A DNA stretch of 54,142 nucleotides, from the NCBI GenBank assembly GCA_902781315.1, contig CACZIT010000023.1, positions 1-54,142 of the forward strand, given 5' to 3'. Each line of letters begins with the position of its first letter. Within the stretch, counting starts at the first letter, position 1. The translations under genes were made by a program, and so were the position numbers. Origin of the DNA: an uncultured Prevotellaceae bacterium (GTDB taxonomy: Bacteria > Bacteroidota > Bacteroidia > Bacteroidales > Bacteroidaceae). Positions 27,060 to 34,090 of the stretch are shown one piece after another. Under the pieces are notes generated by a model. That model made no database searches, was not told where the DNA came from, and saw nothing but the letters and a program-made list of their open reading frames with translations.

Positions 27060-27445
27060 GATAATATAGCAGATGACCTGGCATACAAGTTTTTTGCGTA
27101 AAACCCCGAAGGGGTGTTAAGATTACAGGCAGGTGGTGGAGTGCGTAGCAGAGCGGAGCACGGCGCTCGGCGACGAAGGAGACGCTTTCGTAGCAACGCG
27201 GAGAAAGAACCCCTGCTAGGTATGTCAACAGCAAATTAAAAACCCCGACGGGGTGACAGAAATTCGGTTGGCCCTTCGGGAAGGGGTTTTCACCCCTCCC
27301 TGTATTCGGTCGGCCCTTCGGGACTTATATTACCACCATCACTTAGCAGGGGTTCCGTGCTCCGCTCTGCTACGCACTCCACCGCCTGCCTGTGTTCTCG
27401 CCGCCCCTTCTCAATTAGGCCATCTGCTATATCATTGCCTTGTTT
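27060..27445. repeat. Nested inverted-repeat block
   Basis: Arms at 27125-27163 and 27355-27393 are 39-bp inverted repeats with one mismatch. Inside them AGAACCCCTGCTAGG (about 27205) pairs with CTTAGCAGGGGTTCC (about 27342). Outside them ATATAGCAGATG (about 27063) pairs with CATCTGCTATAT (about 27421). Small AACCCCGAAGGGGTG-type palindromes occur at about 27104 and 27240, and CGGTTGGCCCTTCGGGA/CGGTCGGCCCTTCGGGA occur as a direct pair. No transposase frame is present. It may be a non-autonomous or decayed mobile element. Confidence 0.7.
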
Positions 27446-27454
27446 TTTTATAGT

Positions 27455-27497
27455 TGTCCGGTAAAATAAGTCCCGACGGCACTTATTTTACCGGACA
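27455..27497. terminator. Perfect 17-bp stem-loop
   Basis: TGTCCGGTAAAATAAGT, a 9-base loop, and the exact complement. It lies 91 bp after the stop of the barrel protein gene at 27588 (minus strand). It lacks a T-run, so termination is only a possibility. Confidence 0.45.
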
Positions 27498-27587
27498 TCA
27501 ATGATTATCGTTGGCTTTGTGGCCCTATAGTTCCTCCGGTCATTCTTTTCCCGGGAACCGGCGCTGCTTCATGGGTGCGTTTTCTTG

Positions 27588-28148
27588 TCAGAAAGCCCAG
27601 CCGAAGCTAAGGTAGAAGATGTCGGCATAGCTGTTCAGTCCGTGCTTGGTGCCGAATCCGGTGAGCGGACTCCAGCCGGCGCGGAACTGGAAGCCCTTCT
27701 TTCCCTGATAGCGATAGCCGATGTTTCCGTAAGCGTACCAGCCGAAGCTGTTGCTCTTTTCTTTGTCCACGAATTTCAACTCGAAATGTGAGTTGTAGAG
27801 TCCGGCACTGACGCCAGCACCCAGTTCCAGCTTCGAGCGCTTCTTGCCGATGAGGTAGTTCATGCCGAGCGAACCGGTGTAGATGCGTGACGACGTGGAG
27901 TAGAGCATTGACGCCGACTCCATGCCGAAGCCCCACGCCACTCCTGCGCGCCATCCCCACCGCGGGTCACGCTTCAGGCGCTGCTCGTAGTTCAGTCCGA
28001 GGCCGTTAGAGGCACACCCCGACTCCAGGAAGATGCTTCGAAGTCGCATCGTGGAGTCGCTCATGTTAGTCGCTGTTTGTGCATGCAGGCTGGCGCTTAC
28101 TGCCAGTAGCAGCACTAGAATCATGCTTTTTCCGTAATTGCTTTTCAT
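27588..28148 (-). CDS. Predicted small outer-membrane beta-barrel protein
   Basis: This 186-residue protein has a signal peptide (about 1-24, ending LHAQ) and then alternating amphipathic strands rich in Gly and aromatics (GWRAGVAWGFGM, LELGAGVSAGLY, WYAYGNIGYRYQGKKGFQFRAGWS). It ends in YLSFGWAF, the C-terminal Phe signature of outer-membrane barrels. No specific family or ligand is recognised. It lies 238 bp downstream of the LRR protein gene on the same strand, and I see no convincing promoter in that gap; the gap includes a short GTCACATT/AATGTGAC inverted repeat at the LRR gene's end. Confidence 0.72.
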   Translation of the reverse strand: MKSNYGKSMILVLLLAVSASLHAQTATNMSDSTMRLRSIFLESGCASNGLGLNYEQRLKRDPRWGWRAGVAWGFGMESASMLYSTSSRIYTGSLGMNYLIGKKRSKLELGAGVSAGLYNSHFELKFVDKEKSNSFGWYAYGNIGYRYQGKKGFQFRAGWSPLTGFGTKHGLNSYADIFYLSFGWAF

Positions 28149-28386
28149 ATTCTTCTTGTTGTTTTTAATATTTAGGTTTATCGTGTCGTTACAGGTTGCT
28201 CATGCCTCCCCAGTAGCTGCGAGGGCAATCAGCAAGTCACCATTTCCAATCCTTCGTGGACCTCCACAAATGATATTCGCTTTTTGCGGAAAAGCAATGA
28301 AAAAATGCGAGGTAAAGCAAATAGGCAAACGGATAGTGGAGTGGGGCACAAGTCGTTCGTTGTCACATTATTTGCGCTGAATGTGA

Positions 28387-29598
28387 CTATTTGGTGATGA
28401 CTTTCTTTCCTCCCTTTATCACCACGCCGCGATAGTGCTGTGGAGCCATTACACCTCCGATGGTATAGGCTGATTTCCTGCCCGAGGCATCGGCGGCAAT
28501 CGTACTGATGGCAGTTGGGACGTAAGACTTGATTTCCTTGAAGTCCTTCCACCACGTTGCTGCCTGATAGGCTTCTACAGACCCCTCGGGCACATAGAGC
28601 ACGGCCTGCGGAGGAACTTCTGTACCAGTGGCGGTGGTCAGCGGTGGAACGACAGCCATGCTGTAGACCGCCTCCAGCAGCGGACAACTTCTCAGTGCCG
28701 ACTGGTCGATGGTCAGCAAGCTGGCAGGCAGCGTTATGCTGCGCAATGCGTTGCTGAAACTAAAAGCTCTACTGCTAATCTCAATTACATGGGGAGGAAG
28801 AACGACCTCTTCCATTTGGGTGTCGGAGAAAGCATTCGAAGCAATCGTCTCCAGGGCTGACGGCCATTGAAATGCCTTTAGGCCTGCCCCATCGAAAGCC
28901 CCTGAACCAATCGACTTGACATCATCGGGCAAAACCACGTTTTCCAGATTTGTGCATAGCAGGCACATGTCGCTGGGCACCTCGTCCACATTGGCCAAGA
29001 TGTTCAGTGTCTTCAGCTTATAGCAGTTGGCAAGGATGCCGTAGCGCAGCTCCGTCACGCTCTGGGGGATGGTCAGTTCCTCAATCCCGGAGCTGCTGAA
29101 AGCCCGCGGCTGGATTTCCCGAAGTCCCTCAGGCAGCGAGACATTACGCAAGGACAAGCAACTGAAGAACGCATTATTGCATATTCTTTCCAGCGTGGCC
29201 GGAAGTTCAACATGCTTCAGGTTTCCCATGTAATAGAATGCGTATGGGCCTATCACGCGGAGGTGTTCGGGCAGAGAGATGTTCTCCACAGGATTGTCAA
29301 TGCCAGTCAAGCCGAAGGCCCCTGCGGGCAGCGAGTCGTTGGCAAACGTCACCTTACGGATGTCGACACCACGCACATGTCCATTGGCACAGTAACTGCA
29401 TAAGGCCGACATGTCGTCGCTGCTCATGGGGCCGCTCACCACTACTGAGTCGGCCTCTTTTTCAGCCTCATCCAGAAGGGTTGCCAATGGTGTCACCCCG
29501 TCGAGGTTGAACACCTTCACTACATCATCGGCCTGGGCCTGCGCTCCCGGCACCAGAGCCAGCCACGAAATCATGCTGAGTAGAATTGTCTTTTTCAT
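28387..29598 (-). CDS. BspA-type leucine-rich repeat surface protein
   Basis: The 403-residue protein has a signal peptide (about 1-22, ending GAQAQ). From about residue 100 to 330 it has LRR_5 (BspA-type) repeats of about 23 residues, e.g. ISLPEHLRVIGPYAF, VELPATLERICNNAF, VSLPEGLREIQPRAF, VVLPDDVKSIGSGAF and ITLPASLLTIDQSAL. Such proteins in oral and gut Bacteroidota and protozoa mediate adhesion; that role is inferred. After the repeats comes PQAVLYVPEGSVEAYQAATWW, then a C-terminal tail (YTIGGVMAPQHYRGVVIKGG) similar to the tail of the C10 protease at 21734-24799. A promoter of the form CTTG, 21 bp, TACATTTG precedes it. Confidence 0.9.
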   Translation of the reverse strand: MKKTILLSMISWLALVPGAQAQADDVVKVFNLDGVTPLATLLDEAEKEADSVVVSGPMSSDDMSALCSYCANGHVRGVDIRKVTFANDSLPAGAFGLTGIDNPVENISLPEHLRVIGPYAFYYMGNLKHVELPATLERICNNAFFSCLSLRNVSLPEGLREIQPRAFSSSGIEELTIPQSVTELRYGILANCYKLKTLNILANVDEVPSDMCLLCTNLENVVLPDDVKSIGSGAFDGAGLKAFQWPSALETIASNAFSDTQMEEVVLPPHVIEISSRAFSFSNALRSITLPASLLTIDQSALRSCPLLEAVYSMAVVPPLTTATGTEVPPQAVLYVPEGSVEAYQAATWWKDFKEIKSYVPTAISTIAADASGRKSAYTIGGVMAPQHYRGVVIKGGKKVITK

Positions 29599-29653
29599 TT
29601 TCCTATAATTCTAAAAGTTATACAAAGTTCCTATAAGCTGCTTTAAAGCTGCG

Positions 29654-29686
29654 CAAATGTACTTAATAAACAGCATTACTTGCAAG
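29654..29686 (-). promoter_or_regulatory. Promoter of the LRR protein gene (CTTG, 21 bp, TACATTTG)
   Basis: On the minus strand CTTG (29686-29683) and TACATTTG (29661-29654). The box abuts and partly overlaps the 3' end of the upstream small gene at 29663. Confidence 0.6.
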
Positions 29687-30010
29687 GAACTTGCTTCGAA
29701 CTCGCCAATTTTTACCATCTTTTAACATCGTTATGGTGTCACGTTGGGCACTTCCATCAACAAAGACCTCTGTATTTCCCCAAAATGCTGACGCTTTTCC
29801 TGTCGATGGCTTTACGACAAGATGATAGTCTTTTGCCTGAGCCAGCGAAGTTGCTGTAAGCACGGCTGCGATGAGGTGTGCATTAGCCTTGTTCATTTCC
29901 GTTTTGTTTTTACTCTTATCTTTGTGCCTTATGACGATGTTATAGTCTTTAGCAACAGAAGTAAGAGCTACAGCAAGCATGGTAATAGCTAAAAGTCTTC
30001 TTTTTTTCAT
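29663..30010 (-). CDS. Small hypothetical exported protein with a duplicated leader
   Basis: No family is recognised. The 115-residue frame starts MKKRRLLAITMLAVALTSVA, a good signal peptide, followed by KDYNIVIRHKD. A Lys/Asn-rich stretch then leads to a second hydrophobic segment, LIAAVLTATSLAQA, again followed by KDYHLVVKPS. Hence the leader plus first strand appear twice. An ATG at residue 39 could start a shorter, single-leader form (MNKANAHLIAAVLTATSLAQA). The remaining part (ASAFWGNTEVFVDGSAQRDTITMLKDGKNWRVRSKF) looks like a small beta-rich domain. The region is AT-rich compared with its neighbours. A well-spaced promoter precedes the long form. Confidence 0.6.
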   Translation of the reverse strand: MKKRRLLAITMLAVALTSVAKDYNIVIRHKDKSKNKTEMNKANAHLIAAVLTATSLAQAKDYHLVVKPSTGKASAFWGNTEVFVDGSAQRDTITMLKDGKNWRVRSKFLASNAVY

Positions 30011-30056
30011 ATTCTTAAAAAGTTAAAGTTGAAAGGTTTGTATTCGAATACGGTTA

Positions 30057-30088
30057 CAAAGATAAAGAGTTTGTGATAATCGGGCAAA
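30057..30088 (-). promoter_or_regulatory. Promoter of the duplicated-leader gene (TTTG, 20 bp, TATCTTTG)
   Basis: On the minus strand TTTG (30088-30085) and TATCTTTG (30064-30057), spaced 20 bp, about 47 bp before the ATG at 30010. Confidence 0.75.
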
Positions 30089-30151
30089 AAAAAAGGTTAA
30101 CAAAGGGTTAACAAAGCCCTAAACTAGGCATTTGTTAACCCTTTGTTAACC
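30086..30151 (-). terminator. Strong rho-independent terminator with 21-bp perfect arms
   Basis: Arms at 30095-30115 and 30131-30151 are exact inverted copies containing GTTAACAAAGGGTTAAC. The loop is 15 bases. Read on the minus strand the hairpin is followed by nine T (30094-30086). It ends the transcript of the TPR regulator gene and probably of the whole rimP-to-TPR run. Confidence 0.9.
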
Positions 30152-30169
30152 ATATAGATGTGATGCGTT

Positions 30170-31912
30170 TTAGAAATTTTGGATAAAAGAATCAAAATCT
30201 TCAGCAGTACAATCTCTTCGTAGTATTTTTTTCCCGAGTCGCTTTCGTGCCATTGTGATGCTACCTTTTTGTCTGCGAAGTGTTTCTGCAATAGCAGCGG
30301 GCTTTATTTCCATCTTTAGCAAATAGCATATTTGCCTTTCTATTTCACTAAGCTTGGTTAGTTCTGTTAGACGGCTTGTAAAATTGTCATAAACGGTGTC
30401 AATGGCGTTTTCAATTTCTTGCCATTCTTCATCGTGTAGGTTGAAGCCTGAAGTGCCAGCCTGCTGCTGAACTTTTTTGTATAAATCAGATTGTTTCCAT
30501 AGCTTCTCCAAACGCTCTTGGTTTTCTTTGATGGTGACAATCTTTTCGTTTTCTGCCACAAGGCTTTCTGAACTGAGTTTCAATTTCTGTATAACAGAAT
30601 GATCAGCGGTCTTTTTTGCCTCTTTCAATTCTTTTTCCAGTATTTCAATCTTATGCCTATTGTCTTCAATTTGTTCACAACTCATTTGCCTTTTTTGCTC
30701 CATCTGTAAACGCAGAATTTTTTCATACGTGTTCCTTTCTTTTTCCTTGTTTTTGTGGTATTTTATGAGGAGATAACCAATGAAGAAGCACATTAAGAGA
30801 ATAATAGTAATTGACGTTGAAAGAAGTGCTAAAAATGATTTTTGTCTGTTTGCGGATAATAACTCTTTTTCAATTTTGTTGAGACAATATTGTGCGTTAA
30901 TACGCTGAAAAGTCTCTGCTTGAGATTTTTTTTGGATAGAGTCATTTGCGGCGAGACTTTTGTTTAAGTATTCAATAGCATTTCTCCAATTTCCATCCTT
31001 TTCTTCTAGTTCTGCCATCAATTGAAGATAGTAAGAGTCGTAGCCATATTGGTCTCGGTGTAATGATTTCTTGAAATAGTAAAGCGCTGAGTCCCTATTG
31101 TCTTTTTGATAGTGCCAATAAGCCCAATTGATGTCATTCAGAGTGTCATGGGGCATAAGAGCAACAGCAGAATCTAATTCTTCTATTTGTAGATAGATGT
31201 CAGCTAAGGCAAAGTTTGAATGAGACGTTATATCTAACCTTTGATGATTATTACTAAGACTTTTTGCGAGACTTTTGGCCAAATTGTAGAAATAAATAGT
31301 GCTATCAACTTTCTGTAAATATGTATATGCTTTTCCCATTCGATGTGCTCCATTTGCCATTCTGAGCGTGTCTTTAGAAGCTTTGGCTTTCCGGAAACCT
31401 TCTTCATAACTTTTAACCATGTCATTAAACATTTGCTGTTCCAAATAAATGTCCCCTTTTTGTTTGCAGATGATTCCCTGCAGCCATAGTTCTTTTGCCA
31501 GTTCTGCTTCTTCCTCGGCTTTTAGAAGGAATTCGAGTGCCGAGGGGTAGTCGTAGCTGACAAAATAGATGTCGCCGAGGATGGCGAGGGCCTTGGCGTG
31601 CTTTTCTTTTGAAGAACTTTCGTAGAAATTCCTCAGGCTGTCGGCGAGCAGCAGGTCGTCGAGTGATGAGTTGCCACGCAGGAATTTCGATTCCAGCGTG
31701 AGCAGCTGGAGGTATCGTCTTACTTCGTTGTTTTTGGAAGGTTCTGTGGTCAGTCTGTAGGCTTTCAGCAGGCTGTCGGCTTGGTCGTAGCGTCCCCAAC
31801 GCATGGCAGAGTCGGCTTCTACGAGCTGTTGCGGGTATTGGGCTGGGCGTCCGCAGGCGGCAAGCAGGAGGATTGCCACGAGGATTGTCATGGATGTGGG
31901 CAAGTTTCTCAT
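30170..31912 (-). CDS. TPR-repeat lipoprotein/membrane regulator with C-terminal HTH
   Basis: The ATG at 31912 gives a lipoprotein-like leader (MRNLPTSMTILVAILLLAACG). About residues 30-330 are TPR-like helix pairs (e.g. AKALAILGDIYFVSYDYPSA, IYFYNLAKSLAKSL, AIEYLNKSLAAND). A single membrane segment follows (about 335-358, LLSTSITIILLMCFFIGYLL), then a long coiled coil (about 365-470) and a C-terminal helix-turn-helix-like domain (LTKLSEIERQICYLLKMEIK followed by PAAIAETLRRQKGSITMARK). This periplasmic-TPR/cytosolic-HTH plan is common in Bacteroidota and suggests a one-component transmembrane regulator; the target is unknown. Base composition changes within the gene: the first about 400 bp are GC-rich and the rest AT-rich. 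Confidence 0.82.
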   Translation of the reverse strand: MRNLPTSMTILVAILLLAACGRPAQYPQQLVEADSAMRWGRYDQADSLLKAYRLTTEPSKNNEVRRYLQLLTLESKFLRGNSSLDDLLLADSLRNFYESSSKEKHAKALAILGDIYFVSYDYPSALEFLLKAEEEAELAKELWLQGIICKQKGDIYLEQQMFNDMVKSYEEGFRKAKASKDTLRMANGAHRMGKAYTYLQKVDSTIYFYNLAKSLAKSLSNNHQRLDITSHSNFALADIYLQIEELDSAVALMPHDTLNDINWAYWHYQKDNRDSALYYFKKSLHRDQYGYDSYYLQLMAELEEKDGNWRNAIEYLNKSLAANDSIQKKSQAETFQRINAQYCLNKIEKELLSANRQKSFLALLSTSITIILLMCFFIGYLLIKYHKNKEKERNTYEKILRLQMEQKRQMSCEQIEDNRHKIEILEKELKEAKKTADHSVIQKLKLSSESLVAENEKIVTIKENQERLEKLWKQSDLYKKVQQQAGTSGFNLHDEEWQEIENAIDTVYDNFTSRLTELTKLSEIERQICYLLKMEIKPAAIAETLRRQKGSITMARKRLGKKILRRDCTAEDFDSFIQNF

Positions 31913-31958
31913 ATCTCTCACAAATGTGGGTGTAATTGTGCTTAGCGCGAGATGTGTC

Positions 31959-32810
31959 CTAAAAGATTTTGTAGGCAACGCGGAGTTGCAGGTTAGGCCA
32001 GGCTTTCAGCCAGGACAAGGTGCTGGTGATGCCGGAATTGCGGCCCGACGCCTTGATTTCCACGTCGTTGTTCAACACGAACTTCGGTGTACCCCAGAAC
32101 AACAGGCCTGCGTCTACGGCCAGGCTGAGGCGGTGCTTCTTGGCGAGGTGCTGGCCGAAGCCGATGCCGAGATAGGGTTTCACGGCATGGGTCTTCATGC
32201 GCACGTCGATGTTGCCACGCTCGTCGGCCGTGAACACGTAGTCGCCGAACTTCAGTCCGATGGGCGGATAGTTGGTGCGGAAGACGCGGTTGTAGTCTTC
32301 CACCAACTGATTGGCATAGTAGAGCACTTGGAGTGCGCCTTCGTTGGTGTTGCGGAAATGGAAGAAGTTCTGGCTGCCAGCGTAGAGACCGGCCGAGAAG
32401 TAGAAGGGCTTGTTTCGGAAGGGATGCACTTCGCCGAGGAGGAAGAAGTTCCAGAAGTTGGGTTCGGCGGCCAGCTCCACCTTCTCTGTGAGCTGGGAGC
32501 GCTTCACGGCCTCGGCCTCCACCATCTGCATTTCGGTGATTTCGGTGGCGGTGTTGATGGCCTTGAACTTGATGTCGCCCACGTTCCATCCTGCGAAGCC
32601 TGCCCTGAGCGTCACGAGTCGGTGGAGGGGCATGACCACGTCGATGCCCGTGCCGGCGAGTCCTGAGGTGAGTCCCACGGAGAGGTGGTTGAGCAGACAG
32701 TCCTCGGACTGCAACTGGTCCGCATGTTGCGCGCTGGCACTGGTGGGCGCAAGTGCGAACGAGAAGAGGATGATGAGAAGGCGGACAGGGTGTTTCATAA
32801 GTTTCGTCAT
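31959..32810 (-). CDS. Predicted outer-membrane beta-barrel protein
   Basis: No specific family is recognised. The 283-residue protein has a signal peptide (ending SASAQ near residue 28) and strand-like segments throughout (HLSVGLTSGLAGTGIDVVMP, LVTLRAGFAGWNVGD, FYFSAGLYAGSQNFFHF, LSLAVDAGLLFWGTP). It ends in LQLRVAYKIF, typical of a barrel. An ATG at 32798 (MKHPVRLL) is an alternative start. The gene begins 7 bp after the PI-PLC-like stop and ends 46 bp before the TPR regulator start, so it is part of the same minus-strand run. Confidence 0.78.
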   Translation of the reverse strand: MTKLMKHPVRLLIILFSFALAPTSASAQHADQLQSEDCLLNHLSVGLTSGLAGTGIDVVMPLHRLVTLRAGFAGWNVGDIKFKAINTATEITEMQMVEAEAVKRSQLTEKVELAAEPNFWNFFLLGEVHPFRNKPFYFSAGLYAGSQNFFHFRNTNEGALQVLYYANQLVEDYNRVFRTNYPPIGLKFGDYVFTADERGNIDVRMKTHAVKPYLGIGFGQHLAKKHRLSLAVDAGLLFWGTPKFVLNNDVEIKASGRNSGITSTLSWLKAWPNLQLRVAYKIF

Positions 32811-32817
32811 AGGAACG

Positions 32818-34047
32818 TTATTTGAAGTGCGGCTGGTTTGACATGATGAGCAGATGGGTGAGCGACTGGCTCAGAGGATAGAAGCCGTAGAGGTAGTCGC
32901 TGGTGTAGGGCGTGCCGCCGTTGATGATGCAGTGCACGTAGTCGTGGCAGGCCATGTCCATCGGCATGATGCCCACGGTGCCCTCGTGCTGCTGCAGGTC
33001 GGCAATGACGAGGGGGTGGAGGTTGGCGGCATTGGTGATGTAGCCGCGCGGCGACACCTCGGTATAGGCCGAGCAGTGGTTCACGACCCAGATATTCTGT
33101 TCGGTGGCTGCGGCCTCGCGTGCGCTGTGCATCATGTTGATGACCGTCTGCTGCTTGTTCTTCAGGCGCTGCTCGGTGGTGGTCTTGTAGTAGTCCTGCT
33201 TGTAGAGCGTGGCCTTCAGGGTGGTGTCGCTCATGCTGTACATGGCACAGTTGCGCTGGGCCTCGGGGTTGAGTTGCTCGTTGATGTCGGGGTCTTCGTC
33301 GGGCCAGTCGCAATAGACGATGGGGAAGTGGAAGGCGGCATTGAGCGGCCGGAGGTCGTAGCGGCTCAGCCAGAGAATCTTTCCACGCATCTCGCCCACG
33401 GTGATGCCGGGGTGCCAGTTGTCGACGAACAGCCCTTGGTACTTCGGCTTGCTGAGTACCTTATGGAGGAGCACCGTCCAGTTGTTTTGGTTTTCCCAGC
33501 CGTTGTCGGCCTGCAGCTTGGCAATGAAGAACTCCGAAGGATGCTGCTTCAGGTAGCGTTGCAGCTGGTCGATGGTCTCTTCGAAGGTGACGTCGAGCTC
33601 GCTGATGCCGTGGGTGAGTCGCAGGATTTGCTTCTCGGCGGGGTCGGTGGCCAGTGTGTCGATGCTGACCACGGGGCGAATGTCGAAGAACCTGATGCCG
33701 CAGGCCATCTGCTCCTCGAGTGTTGACACCTGGCTGATGGCCGTCTGGTTGAACACGTACTTCAGCAGGGGCTGGTAGAAGCCCATGCCGGTCATGGTGT
33801 CGTGGGTGCCGGGGATGCTGAGCTTGCACACCTTTGTCTCGTCGCGTACCATGCTGAGCCAGTCGGTGATGGGTGTGGGCAGGTTGTAGGCGATGGCGAT
33901 GCTGTCCTGGTAGCCTTCTGAAAAGAGGAACGGCGAAGAGAGTGAGGTCTCTTCATCGTAGGCTTTCTCGAGGTCTTCATCCTCGCAGCTGCTCAGGGTC
34001 GTCATGACCGTCATGGCCATGATGGCATACATAAGTTTCCTATACAT
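32818..34047 (-). CDS. PI-PLC X-domain lipoprotein (phosphoinositide phospholipase C-like)
   Basis: The 409-residue protein has a lipoprotein signal (MTTLSSC, Cys21). The PI-PLC X domain starts with VCKLSIPGTHDTMTG (His82) and continues with EEQMACGIRFFDIRPV and LRLTHGI (His146), the two histidines expected for catalysis, then HPSEFFIAKLQAD and GKILWLSRYD. Bacterial PI-PLCs cleave phosphatidylinositol or GPI anchors to a cyclic phosphate; many Bacteroidota make inositol lipids, so an envelope or host substrate is possible but untested. It follows the SpoIIE phosphatase gene by 43 bp and precedes the barrel gene by 7 bp. Confidence 0.88.
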   Translation of the reverse strand: MYRKLMYAIMAMTVMTTLSSCEDEDLEKAYDEETSLSSPFLFSEGYQDSIAIAYNLPTPITDWLSMVRDETKVCKLSIPGTHDTMTGMGFYQPLLKYVFNQTAISQVSTLEEQMACGIRFFDIRPVVSIDTLATDPAEKQILRLTHGISELDVTFEETIDQLQRYLKQHPSEFFIAKLQADNGWENQNNWTVLLHKVLSKPKYQGLFVDNWHPGITVGEMRGKILWLSRYDLRPLNAAFHFPIVYCDWPDEDPDINEQLNPEAQRNCAMYSMSDTTLKATLYKQDYYKTTTEQRLKNKQQTVINMMHSAREAAATEQNIWVVNHCSAYTEVSPRGYITNAANLHPLVIADLQQHEGTVGIMPMDMACHDYVHCIINGGTPYTSDYLYGFYPLSQSLTHLLIMSNQPHFK

Positions 34048-34090
34048 AGGTTTCGGTTTTTTCGTATTATAAAAATGATTCTCTCTTCGC

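Noticed and set aside
27455-27497. Intrinsic terminator with a T-run
   Set aside because: The 17-bp stem is perfect, but on neither strand is it followed by a T-run. It is listed only as a stem-loop with low confidence.
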